Under the pieces are notes generated by a model, which was given only the letters and a program-made list of their open reading frames with translations, was not told where the DNA came from and did not search any database. DNA of 64,000 nt from Aliivibrio sifiae (GTDB lineage Bacteria; Pseudomonadota; Gammaproteobacteria; Enterobacterales; Vibrionaceae): positions 1,616,978-1,680,977 of the forward strand of contig NZ_MSCO01000001.1 in the NCBI RefSeq assembly GCF_002954705.1, in the 5' to 3' direction. The position numbers were made by a program, and so were the translations under genes. Each line of letters starts with the position of its first letter. Within the stretch, counting starts at the first letter, position 1. Below are positions 48,197-56,475 of the stretch, piece by piece.

Positions 48197-50016
48197 TGGA
48201 ACAAGCTAAATTCAGCATTGGTATCGATTTAGGCACAACTCACTCTGTACTTTCATACGTTGATTTACATGATGAAGATGCAAGCGTTCAAGTGATGCCA
48301 ATCCCTCAACTAACCGCTCCTGGTCAAGTTGAAGAGAAATCACAACTACCATCATTTATGTATCAAGCACATGAAGCAGAATTGCTTGAAGGTGATACAA
48401 GTCTTCCTTGGACAACTAAGCCAAATGCGATTGTGGGTAACATTGCTCGTAATCTTGGTAGCAAAACCCCTATTCGTTTAATCGCTAGTGCAAAAAGCTG
48501 GTTATGTCACGGTGGCGTAAACCGTCGTGAAGCTTTTTTACCATTAAATAGTCCTGAAGAAGTGATCAAAGCATCACCTCTTGAAGTGACTAAGCGTTAT
48601 TTAGAGCACCTTCAAAATGCGTGGGATTTTCAAAACCCTGAGCATCCTCTAAATGAACAAGACATTACGATTACCGTCCCTGCATCGTTTGATCCAGCAG
48701 CGCGTGATTTAACAGCAGAAGCTGCAAATAATCTTGGTTTCCGTAATCTTACATTATTAGAAGAACCACAAGCTGCGGTTTATAGTTGGATTAAAAACAA
48801 CGGCGACTCTTGGCGTGACCAAGTTTCTGTTGGTGATGTAATTTTAGTGGTTGATATTGGTGGTGGTACTACCGATTTATCATTAGTTGCAGTGACTGAA
48901 GAAGAAGGCAATTTAAGCCTAAACCGTGTTGCGGTAGGTGATCATATTCTTCTTGGTGGCGACAATATGGATTTAGCTCTGGCTTATCGATTAAAGATGA
49001 AGCTAGCGCAAGAAGGTAAGCAACTTCAACCTTGGCAAATCCAAGTGATGACTCATGCTTGCCGTGATGCTAAAGAGGCGCTTCTTAACGATTCTGAATT
49101 ACGTGCAGTTCCAATTGTGGTTCCTAGCCGTGGGTCAAAATTGTTAGGTAGCACACTGCAAACAGAACTGACTCAAGAAGAAGTACAGCAAACATTAGTA
49201 GAAGGTTTCTTCCCTGTTATTCCTGTTACTGAGCACCCTGTTCAATCTGCTCGTGGCGCACTGACTCAAATGGGTCTACCTTACGCACAAGATGCGGCGG
49301 TAACTCGTCATCTAGCTAGCTTCTTAACTCGTCAACAAGCAGCAACTGATGATGTATTTGGCCAACAAAACGAATCTGATTTTATTAAGCCTACTGCGAT
49401 CCTTTTAAACGGTGGCGTTCTAAAATCAAACCTTCTTGCTGAACGTTTACTGGGTATTATTAATGACTGGTTAATTGATGCTGAAGCAGAAGATGCAAAA
49501 CTGCTTGAAGGGTTAGACCTTGACTTAGCTGTTGCTTCTGGCGCGTCTTACTACGGTTCTGTTCGCACAGGTAAAGGCGTTCGTATCCGTGGTGGTATCG
49601 CATCAAGCTATTACGTAGGTATCGAAAGCTCTATGCCTGCGATCCCAGGAATGGAACCACCAATGGAAGCGCTATGTGTTGCTCCATTTGGTATGGAAGA
49701 AGGCTCTCATGCGGATGTTCCTAGCCAACAGTTTGGCTTGGTAATTGGCCAACCAGTACAGTTTAAGTTCTACGGTTCTACCACTCGTCGTGATGACCAA
49801 GCAGGTACACACCTTGATTTCTGGATGCCAGAAGAGCTAGAAGAACTTCCTGCAATTCAAGTAACACTTCCGGTTACTGAAGGTCGCTCTGCAGGTGAAG
49901 TTGTTCCTGTTCGTTTAGCCTCTAAAGTCACTGAACTTGGTACTCTTTATCTTGAAGCCATTGCTGCCGATAGCGGTGAGAAATGGCATGTCGAGTTCGA
50001 TGTTCGTGAAGCATAA
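48196..50016 (+). CDS. Atypical Hsp70-family chaperone (first of pair)
   Basis: 606 residues. The actin-like ATPase motifs are intact: FSIGIDLGTTHSVLSY (phosphate 1), LVVDIGGGTTDLSLVAV (phosphate 2), TLLEEPQAAVYSW and ILLNGGVLKSNLLAERL (adenosine). After about residue 480 only a short beta-rich domain follows (QFGLVIGQPVQFKFYG to WHVEFDVREA), and no DnaK-type helical lid is apparent. It is not DnaK or HscA. It starts on the last base of the DUF2760 gene, so the two are translationally coupled. No DnaJ or GrpE gene is in the window. The client is unknown. Confidence 0.9.
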   Translation: MEQAKFSIGIDLGTTHSVLSYVDLHDEDASVQVMPIPQLTAPGQVEEKSQLPSFMYQAHEAELLEGDTSLPWTTKPNAIVGNIARNLGSKTPIRLIASAKSWLCHGGVNRREAFLPLNSPEEVIKASPLEVTKRYLEHLQNAWDFQNPEHPLNEQDITITVPASFDPAARDLTAEAANNLGFRNLTLLEEPQAAVYSWIKNNGDSWRDQVSVGDVILVVDIGGGTTDLSLVAVTEEEGNLSLNRVAVGDHILLGGDNMDLALAYRLKMKLAQEGKQLQPWQIQVMTHACRDAKEALLNDSELRAVPIVVPSRGSKLLGSTLQTELTQEEVQQTLVEGFFPVIPVTEHPVQSARGALTQMGLPYAQDAAVTRHLASFLTRQQAATDDVFGQQNESDFIKPTAILLNGGVLKSNLLAERLLGIINDWLIDAEAEDAKLLEGLDLDLAVASGASYYGSVRTGKGVRIRGGIASSYYVGIESSMPAIPGMEPPMEALCVAPFGMEEGSHADVPSQQFGLVIGQPVQFKFYGSTTRRDDQAGTHLDFWMPEELEELPAIQVTLPVTEGRSAGEVVPVRLASKVTELGTLYLEAIAADSGEKWHVEFDVREA

Positions 50017-50048
50017 TTTGAACATTATTCTTCGCTAATCACTTCTTT

Positions 50049-50085
50049 AAGAGTTCAGTCACCGTTATGGCGGCTGAACTCTTTT
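50049..50085 (+). terminator. Terminator-like hairpin between the two Hsp70 genes
   Basis: AAGAGTTCAG and CTGAACTCTT form a 10-bp perfect stem followed by TT. It sits in the 155-base gap and may reduce read-through into the second Hsp70 gene. Confidence 0.75.
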
Positions 50086-50171
50086 ACTATGTGCCTTTGT
50101 ATTTCTAGGCTGTTGCCTTCTATTTTACAGCGATTCTTTCACAACAATATTAAAATCACGTTGGAGTTTTG

Positions 50172-52988
50172 ATGAGTTATTCTAATCGTTATTTAATTGG
50201 TATCGATCTTGGTACTACCCATACCGTTGTTGCTTATACCGATATATCTCTTGGTATTGAAATCAGCCCAATAGAGATCTTCAATATTGACCAGTTAATT
50301 GGACCGGGAGAAGTCGCTCGTAAGCCCCTACTTCCTTCGTTTCGTTATCATGCATCTCAAAGTCAGATCAGTGATAATGATTTAACTTTGCCTTGGAATG
50401 TAAAAGCAATTGATGGCGAGATAAAGAACGCAATCATTGGCGAATGGGCGCGTGAATTGGGATCAAAAGTCGAAGGTCGCCAAGTCGTCAGTGCTAAGAG
50501 TTGGTTATCTCACACTAAAGTCGATCGCACCTCTGATATTCTCCCTTGGGCAGGCGCAGAAGATGTAGAAAAAGTATCTCCGATTGTTGCTAGTGCAAGT
50601 TATTTGAACCACGTTCGTCAGTCTTGGAATTACCACCATCCAGACGCTCCAATGGAACTACAAGAAGTGGTTGTTACTGTTCCTGCTTCGTTTGATGAGA
50701 GTGCTCGTTCATTTACTATCCAAGCGGCAAAGCTAGCAGGTCTTGATAAAGTCATTCTATTAGAAGAACCACAAGCAGTTTGTTATGACTGGTATCACCA
50801 TCATCAAGACACTGCAAAAGACATTCTAAAGAACATACCATTAATGGTGGTATGCGATGTAGGTGGCGGCACTACCGATTTAAGTTTAATCCAAGCGCGT
50901 TTTAATAAAGACGAATTGGCACTTGATCGTATTGGCGTTGGTGATCACCTAATGTTAGGTGGCGACAACATTGATTTAGCCTTAGCGCATTTAGCTGAGC
51001 AACGCTTAGACAGCGGTAAGAAAATGACGGCAGCCGCGTTAACTAAACTTATTCAACAAACGCGTAAAACCAAAGAACGTTTACTGTCAGCTAATGCACC
51101 AGAATCTGGCCATATCACTCTATTAGGGTCTGGCTCTAAATTATTAGGTGGCAGTCGTAAAGTTGAGTTAACTAAAGAAGAAGTACATCAAATTGCGCTT
51201 GATGGTTTCTTGCCATTAACCCGTTTTAATGAACGCCCAAATCAACGTCAAGCTGCTGTTGTTGAGTTTGGCTTGCCTTACGTATCTGATCCTGCGATCA
51301 GTAAGCATCTTGCGCAATTTTTAGATAATCATAAAGAAGTCTCAGCAAAAGCATTAGGTTGGGATGATAATGATTTAACTGCTCATCAAGATCGTGCAAT
51401 TCCCGTAGGGCTATTATTAAACGGTGGCGTATTTAACAGTCCTCTCCTTGCTGAACGTTCACTTGAATTAATGAATAGCTGGAAAAGTGACACTGTCACT
51501 CAGCTATCTAATCCTCATCCAGATTTAGCGGTTGCTTATGGTGCCGTAGCTTATGGTAAAGCACGTCATGGTGCTCAATTAAAAATCGGTGGTGGCTCTG
51601 CTCGTTCATTCTATTTACAGTTAGAAGAGAAAAATAAACAACCACAAGGTTTATGTTTATTGGCAAAAGGCAGCGACGAAGGTGAAGAGATTCGCATGAC
51701 AAGCCGCCGTTTTTCGTTAACTTTAGGTGAGCCAGTTCGATTCAACCTACTCTCAACGACAAAAGACCAACTTGCTACCTCTGGAATGATCACTGAGTTA
51801 GCCGATCCGAGTTTTGTTAGCTTACCGCCTTATGTCGTAACACTTGAATCAAGCAAATCAAAAGAAGAATTACACGCCAATCAAAAAGATCGTGTTGAAG
51901 TAACCTTAGCTTGCCAGTTTACAGAAGTCGGAACGATTAAAATTGAATGTGTTTCTGTAGAAGACGATTCACAACGTTGGTTAGTGGAATTTGAAGTCCG
52001 TAACCAAGCCTCTAATAAAAGCGACAACCTTGCTGACCAAATCAGTTTACCTCCCCGCCTTCCTAATGCGATTGAAAACATTAAAGAGGCCTATGGTGGT
52101 AGCAAGCAAAACCCCAATGCGATTAAAGCTTTTTCTAAAAACATAGAGAAACTAATAGGTAAACGTGAGTCATGGGATTTAATTACCTCACGTGAGTTAG
52201 CTACTGCATTGTTAGACAGTAAAAAACGTCGCCGTCGCTCAGAAAAACATGAACAGAATTGGCTAAAAATGACTGGTTTTGCACTGCGTCCTGGTTTTGG
52301 GTACCCAGCGGATGAGTGGAAAATCAGCCAAGCATGGGAAACCTACCAACAAGGCATTCAATTTGAATCAAAACAATCTTGGAACGACTGGTGGACATTC
52401 TGGCGTCGAATCTCAGGCGGATTAAACCAAGAACAGCAAGAAACCATTTTGGCTGATATTGCGAAATACTTACATCCAGGATCTTTACGTAACCCTAAAA
52501 CACTAGAAGATGCGACAAACAAAAGCTATGAAGCAATGGTTCGCTTAGCAGCAGCTTTAGAGCATTTAGATGTCGAAGACAAAACTCTGATCTCAACATG
52601 GGTATTAGGCCATGCAAAAAATGACAACCAACCGCAAGTACATTGGTGGGCATTAGGGCGTATTTGCTCGAGATCTCCTTTTTATGGAAGTAAGCATAAC
52701 CTTATTCCTGCAAACCAAATTGCTCAGTGGCTACCTACACTGCTAGAACAAGATTGGAAAGCACAACCAATGGCTGGTTTTGCCGCCGTTATGATGGCAC
52801 GATTAACTGGTGATAGAACCTTAGATGTTTCTGATGAGTTACGAGAAAGTATTACAGATAAATTAAAAAAGAGTCGTTCTCCACAAAGTTGGATCGATCT
52901 GGTATCCAATCAACAGGCGTTAACAGAAGCAGATTCAAAACGACTCTTTGGAGATGTGCTACCTGCAGGATTACGTTTGTTGAATTAA
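50172..52988 (+). CDS. Atypical Hsp70-family chaperone with DUF3731-type C-terminal extension
   Basis: 938 residues. Residues 1-620 are a clear paralogue of the preceding Hsp70 (YLIGIDLGTTHTVVAY, VCDVGGGTTDLSLI, LLEEPQAVCYDW, LLLNGGVFNSPLLAER). A further 310 or so residues form a helical, Trp-rich domain (KMTGFALRPGFGYPADEWK, WNDWWTFWRRISGGLN, NQPQVHWWALGRICSR) fitting DUF3731. ATG 50172 is chosen over the preceding TTG because GGAG lies five bases upstream. It is the third member of the DUF2760-Hsp70-Hsp70 cluster. The extension probably gives client or ribosome/membrane specificity, which is inferred. Confidence 0.88.
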   Translation: MSYSNRYLIGIDLGTTHTVVAYTDISLGIEISPIEIFNIDQLIGPGEVARKPLLPSFRYHASQSQISDNDLTLPWNVKAIDGEIKNAIIGEWARELGSKVEGRQVVSAKSWLSHTKVDRTSDILPWAGAEDVEKVSPIVASASYLNHVRQSWNYHHPDAPMELQEVVVTVPASFDESARSFTIQAAKLAGLDKVILLEEPQAVCYDWYHHHQDTAKDILKNIPLMVVCDVGGGTTDLSLIQARFNKDELALDRIGVGDHLMLGGDNIDLALAHLAEQRLDSGKKMTAAALTKLIQQTRKTKERLLSANAPESGHITLLGSGSKLLGGSRKVELTKEEVHQIALDGFLPLTRFNERPNQRQAAVVEFGLPYVSDPAISKHLAQFLDNHKEVSAKALGWDDNDLTAHQDRAIPVGLLLNGGVFNSPLLAERSLELMNSWKSDTVTQLSNPHPDLAVAYGAVAYGKARHGAQLKIGGGSARSFYLQLEEKNKQPQGLCLLAKGSDEGEEIRMTSRRFSLTLGEPVRFNLLSTTKDQLATSGMITELADPSFVSLPPYVVTLESSKSKEELHANQKDRVEVTLACQFTEVGTIKIECVSVEDDSQRWLVEFEVRNQASNKSDNLADQISLPPRLPNAIENIKEAYGGSKQNPNAIKAFSKNIEKLIGKRESWDLITSRELATALLDSKKRRRRSEKHEQNWLKMTGFALRPGFGYPADEWKISQAWETYQQGIQFESKQSWNDWWTFWRRISGGLNQEQQETILADIAKYLHPGSLRNPKTLEDATNKSYEAMVRLAAALEHLDVEDKTLISTWVLGHAKNDNQPQVHWWALGRICSRSPFYGSKHNLIPANQIAQWLPTLLEQDWKAQPMAGFAAVMMARLTGDRTLDVSDELRESITDKLKKSRSPQSWIDLVSNQQALTEADSKRLFGDVLPAGLRLLN

Positions 52989-53107
52989 CATCATAGATGA
53001 CTAATTTTCAACCATTTTTGTCAGAGGTTCGCAAACATAGAAAAATTGCCTTCAAAAAGAATTTGAATTGGGTATACTAAATTCATCACAATTTGAAGGT
53101 AATATTA

Positions 53108-53410
53108 ATGATCCATATCGTTATTCTAGCGGTTATGGTGTTACTTTATTTTGTTGGTTGGTCTCGCTTCGGTACTCGAGAGTTACGCAATGCAGCCAAA
53201 AGGTTCAGTGAAATAATTCCTGCTCCTCAAGAGCTAGTTATTGAATGGATTATGTATAATAAACAGATATTGGATATCAATGAGTTTCAACGTTTTATCA
53301 TCCATTTAAATAGAGCAAGCACTGAAGATTTAAAAGCAGAGCTAGATAGCTTTTCACACTACCTTGAGATACACGCTCCCGAGTATGTAATCTCAAGAGT
53401 TCATTCTTAA
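53108..53410 (+). CDS. Small membrane-anchored hypothetical protein
   Basis: 100 residues from ATG 53108, which has GAAGG eight bases upstream; an upstream TTG at 53093 is less likely. The N-terminal hydrophobic helix (MIHIVILAVMVLLYFVGW) is followed by a basic stretch and a soluble helical domain (ELVIEWIMYNKQILDINEFQ, IIHLNRASTEDLKAELDSF). Not recognised. It lies 119 bases after the second Hsp70 gene on the same strand, but a TATACT-like -10 at 53073-53078 suggests its own promoter. A strong terminator follows. Confidence 0.65.
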   Translation: MIHIVILAVMVLLYFVGWSRFGTRELRNAAKRFSEIIPAPQELVIEWIMYNKQILDINEFQRFIIHLNRASTEDLKAELDSFSHYLEIHAPEYVISRVHS

Positions 53411-53431
53411 TGGCTATCACTCACCAATTGA

Positions 53432-53466
53432 AAAAGGCTCATAGTAAATGACTATGAGCCTTTTTA
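53432..53466. terminator. Bidirectional terminator between the small membrane protein and DUF2947 genes
   Basis: AAAAAGGCTCATAGT and ACTATGAGCCTTTTT form a perfect 15-bp stem with a 5-base loop between convergent genes. Confidence 0.9.
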
Positions 53467-53485
53467 TTTTAACTTCAGAATAAAA

Positions 53486-53959
53486 TTAGCTTCGAGACCC
53501 TAATTTTACTTTGCCTTTTGAATTAAACCACAATGCTTGTGACTTTTTCTTACCAATCAATATTGGCAAATCATCATAAAATAAGAAGTTTTTCCACGTT
53601 TGCTTAAACGTACCCCATGAAGTTTCAATCAGATTGTATTTCTCATAACAAAAGTAAACCGTAACATCATCAGCCCAATCAATGAACTCTAACACTTCTT
53701 CTGGTAATTCTTCGTTGTCGCTATCCCAGCGGTGCTGCCAATCAATTTCATTTTCCCATGAGCTTTTCTTCATAGGCCATTCTTTTGAACCAAAATGATC
53801 TGCAGTTGGACTGTTCGCACTAATAAAATCATTCCAAACTTGAGCTGACTTTGCTTGGGTAAATGGTTTAATTAATGATAATAATGCATCACCAACGGGC
53901 ATTGATTGATGAGTAAAAATCCATTTGCGGTTGTATTCATCTAACGGTAAATAGCTCAT
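53486..53959 (-). CDS. DUF2947 family protein
   Basis: 157-residue soluble protein rich in Trp, Asp and Glu. It begins MSYLPLDEYNRKWIFTHQSM and contains DWADDVTVYFCYEKYNLIET and FKQTWKNFLFYDDLPILIG, matching the DUF2947 pattern as remembered. The family has no known function. No catalytic motif, signal peptide or membrane segment is visible. It is divergent from the CARF nuclease gene. Confidence 0.8.
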   Translation of the reverse strand: MSYLPLDEYNRKWIFTHQSMPVGDALLSLIKPFTQAKSAQVWNDFISANSPTADHFGSKEWPMKKSSWENEIDWQHRWDSDNEELPEEVLEFIDWADDVTVYFCYEKYNLIETSWGTFKQTWKNFLFYDDLPILIGKKKSQALWFNSKGKVKLGSRS

Positions 53960-54146
53960 AGTTCATTCTGTATTTAAGGCATGTATCCCTATTCTATCGT
54001 CTTTTATTATTAAGCCCAAATAAGAATATTTAATCGTGGGTTGATTTTTATCATTTACCCCTCATTACATTAGTATTGAATAAGAAACTTATACTGATCG
54101 CACAAAATAGTCTGATTAGTCTTATTTATCATAACTATAATTATCT

Positions 54147-54183
54147 GGTTACACATGCCTTCTACTTCTATTTATGTGTAATC
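54147..54183. promoter_or_regulatory. Inverted repeat in the leader of the CARF nuclease gene
   Basis: TTACACAT (54149-54156) and ATGTGTAA (54174-54181) are perfect inverse copies with a 17-base spacer, and a G-C pair at 54147/54183 flanks them. The right arm ends 10 bases before the AAGGA ribosome site at 54192, so it could be an operator or an mRNA hairpin that limits translation. Confidence 0.45.
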
Positions 54184-54203
54184 ACCATTACAAGGATTAC
54201 TGT

Positions 54204-55355
54204 ATGATTACGCATGTTGGCATATTAGATCAAGACCCCGTTCGCCTCATTACTCCCCTTTTAGATTTATCTGTAAAAGGAGAACACATGGTTTTTATTG
54301 GTGATGAAACGCAAAAAGACATGTTCCATCGACTAGAGAACATTCTTAAATACAAAGGGATCAGTTCTGATTTTTTTGAGATCCCAAACATCGTAGATAC
54401 CCACATCATTAAAGAATCATTACAAGCACTTGCTGCTGAAATGAAAATTCACTTTAGTGATATAAAATTAAACGCCAGCTGTGGTCTTCGTCACCGTCTT
54501 CTTTCTGCCTATGAAGTCTTTCGCTCTTATCATTGGCCAATTTTTGTTGTCGAACCATTCAGTGATAAATTATGTTGGTTATACCCAGATGGACGTAAAC
54601 AAAGACATGTCGCTGATAATATTAGATTAAGTGATTACCTTGCTATTTTTGGTGCACGCTGTGAGTTTTCTGAATCTGAACTCCCAGAGAACATTGATAA
54701 GCGCCTGCGTGAACTTTGCCAACGCTGGGCAAGTAATGCACTAGAATTAGGTCCAGGTTTAGCAACACTGAACTACTTAGCAACAACTTGTCGTAAAGAG
54801 CAGCGCCTTGATGTTGAGGTGACAGAGAAGCAGCAGAGTTATAAAGAACTTAATATGTTACTCACTGATCTTGTTGAAACGGGATTGGCTACTTATGAAA
54901 ATGGCACATTAACCTTTGATTGCGAAGAAGCACGACGTTTAGCTAACGGTGAATGGTTAGAGATCTTAGTTCATAATACCGTGGTCGATATTCAACAATA
55001 TTTACCTACGCTTCAAGATCATTCATTGAACGTACAAGTTCACCGTGAAATTGGCGATAAAGATGTTCGTAATGAGCTTGATGTGGTTAGTATTGTGAAT
55101 AACAAGCTACATATCATTGAATGTAAAACAAAAGGCATGCGTGATGACGGCGATGATACCCTTTATAAATTAGAATCGTTACGTGACTTGTTAGGTGGCT
55201 TACAAGCCCGAGCTATGCTCGTTAGTTTCCGTCCTCTACGTAATAACGACATTATGCGCGCGCAAGATTTAGGCTTAGCGATTATTGGCCCTGATGAATT
55301 AGGCGATCTTAAAAAGCATCTTCTAAATTGGTTCTTAGCCGCTGGTGGTCATTAA
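54204..55355 (+). CDS. Stand-alone CARF-domain PD-(D/E)xK nuclease (VC1899/Card1/Can2-like, DUF1887)
   Basis: 383 residues. Residues 1-160 are a CARF domain (HVGILDQDPVRLITPLL, then MVFIGDETQKDMFHRLENIL). Residues 170-260 are a winged-helix linker (GPGLATLNYLATTCRKEQRL). The C-terminal restriction-like nuclease has NELDVV and HIIECKTKG, with Glu291, Asp293, Glu306 and Lys308. Related Can2/Card1 proteins are activated by cyclic oligoadenylates and cut DNA or RNA. The loop where those carry a TGGT(K/R)-type ligand motif reads NASCGLRHR (90-98) here. The ATG at 54204 has AAGGA seven bases upstream; the ATG at 54174 lacks one. The closest recalled homologue is V. cholerae VC1899. No CRISPR array or cas gene is in the window. 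Confidence 0.88.
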   Translation: MITHVGILDQDPVRLITPLLDLSVKGEHMVFIGDETQKDMFHRLENILKYKGISSDFFEIPNIVDTHIIKESLQALAAEMKIHFSDIKLNASCGLRHRLLSAYEVFRSYHWPIFVVEPFSDKLCWLYPDGRKQRHVADNIRLSDYLAIFGARCEFSESELPENIDKRLRELCQRWASNALELGPGLATLNYLATTCRKEQRLDVEVTEKQQSYKELNMLLTDLVETGLATYENGTLTFDCEEARRLANGEWLEILVHNTVVDIQQYLPTLQDHSLNVQVHREIGDKDVRNELDVVSIVNNKLHIIECKTKGMRDDGDDTLYKLESLRDLLGGLQARAMLVSFRPLRNNDIMRAQDLGLAIIGPDELGDLKKHLLNWFLAAGGH

Positions 55356-55382
55356 TCACCACCAAAATTATAAATAAACAAT

Positions 55383-55408
55383 AAAAGGGCCATTAATTTG
55401 GCCTTTTT
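55383..55408 (+). terminator. Terminator of the CARF nuclease gene
   Basis: AAAAGGGCCA, short loop, TTGGCCTTTTT, starting 27 bases after the stop codon. Confidence 0.82.
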
Positions 55409-55424
55409 ATTGGCTGCTTCAAAC

Positions 55425-55459
55425 AAAAAATGCCGCTGATTCATTTGAACCAACGGCAT
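55425..55459 (-). terminator. Terminator of udp
   Basis: On the minus strand ATGCCG and CGGCAT pair around an inner imperfect stem (TTGGTTCAAATGAATCAG), followed by TTTTT. It lies 26 bases after the udp stop. Confidence 0.8.
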
Positions 55460-55484
55460 CTTAGTATCTTTTTATGTTCTTCTA

Positions 55485-56243
55485 TTATAGAAGATTACGA
55501 GCAGCTTCAATTACCACTTTAATTGAACGCGCTTCTGTTTCTTTTAGTGTTGCGTGATCTGGTGTTTCTTTTTGAGTACGGTTGATAATTACGCCCGCAA
55601 CACAACCCGCACGTAAACCAGAACTTGCACACATTGTTAATAATGTTGCTGATTCCATTTCAAAGTTCAGTACGCCCATGTCTTGCCACTCTTGCATAGA
55701 GCCTTGGAAACGCTTAACAACGCGACCTGAGAACGTGTCGTAGCGTTCTTGACCTGGATAGAAAGTATCACTTGATGCTGTAACACCTGTATGTACAGTA
55801 GCACCTTGATCAACAACGGCTTTACGCATTGCAGTTGCAACATCAAAGTCAGCAACGGCTGGAAATTCCATTGGAGCAAAGTGAAGACTTGCACCATCTA
55901 AACGAACAGAACCAGTAGTCACAATCATGTCACCTACATTTACATGCGGTTGAATTGCGCCTGTTGTACCTACACGTAGGAAAGTACGAACACCCAATTG
56001 CGCTAGCTCTTCAACAGCAATAGAAGTAGATGGACCACCAATACCTGTTGAACATACTACAATTTTCTTGCCATCTAACTCAGCTAGGTACACTGTGTAT
56101 TCACGGTGGCTTGCTAGAAATTTAGGGTTTTCCATTTGCTCTGCGATTTTTTGAACACGCGCAGGGTCACCAGGAATGATCGCCATTTCTGCACCTTGAA
56201 GATCTGCTTGTGTTACGCCTAAATGGAATACTGCTGCTGTCAT
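55485..56243 (-). CDS. udp: Uridine phosphorylase
   Basis: Splits uridine with phosphate into uracil and ribose-1-phosphate. Its 252 residues match E. coli Udp (253). Motifs: [20 protein letters not shown] with GDPAR for phosphate binding, [30 protein letters not shown], and the substrate-binding [18 protein letters not shown] precedes the ATG. It works with Cdd (2.9 kb) in pyrimidine nucleoside salvage and is expected to be under CytR/CRP-type control, though no site was identified. Confidence 0.96.
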   Translation of the reverse strand: MTAAVFHLGVTQADLQGAEMAIIPGDPARVQKIAEQMENPKFLASHREYTVYLAELDGKKIVVCSTGIGGPSTSIAVEELAQLGVRTFLRVGTTGAIQPHVNVGDMIVTTGSVRLDGASLHFAPMEFPAVADFDVATAMRKAVVDQGATVHTGVTASSDTFYPGQERYDTFSGRVVKRFQGSMQEWQDMGVLNFEMESATLLTMCASSGLRAGCVAGVIINRTQKETPDHATLKETEARSIKVVIEAARNLL

Positions 56244-56410
56244 GGTTAGCTCCTTGCGATTGTAGGGTCGCGTTAATTTAATTAGTTATATTTGATTCGA
56301 TGGAGTTACTTTACCCAAACACCCAATTTATTAGTGTGATTAAGATCCCGAAAGGTATGTTGATAAATTACATTCTTGCAAATAAAACCGATTGGTATCA
56401 CATAAAAATG

Positions 56411-56440
56411 AAAAGGCGTTCAATATCTGAACACCTTTTT
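56411..56440 (-). terminator. Terminator of the zinc ATPase gene
   Basis: On the minus strand GGTGTTCA, short loop, TGAACGCC, then TTTTCATTTTT, about 35 bases after the stop codon. Confidence 0.75.
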
Positions 56441-56475
56441 TAGACTTTACTCACTTATTTATCGCCCGAATTATC

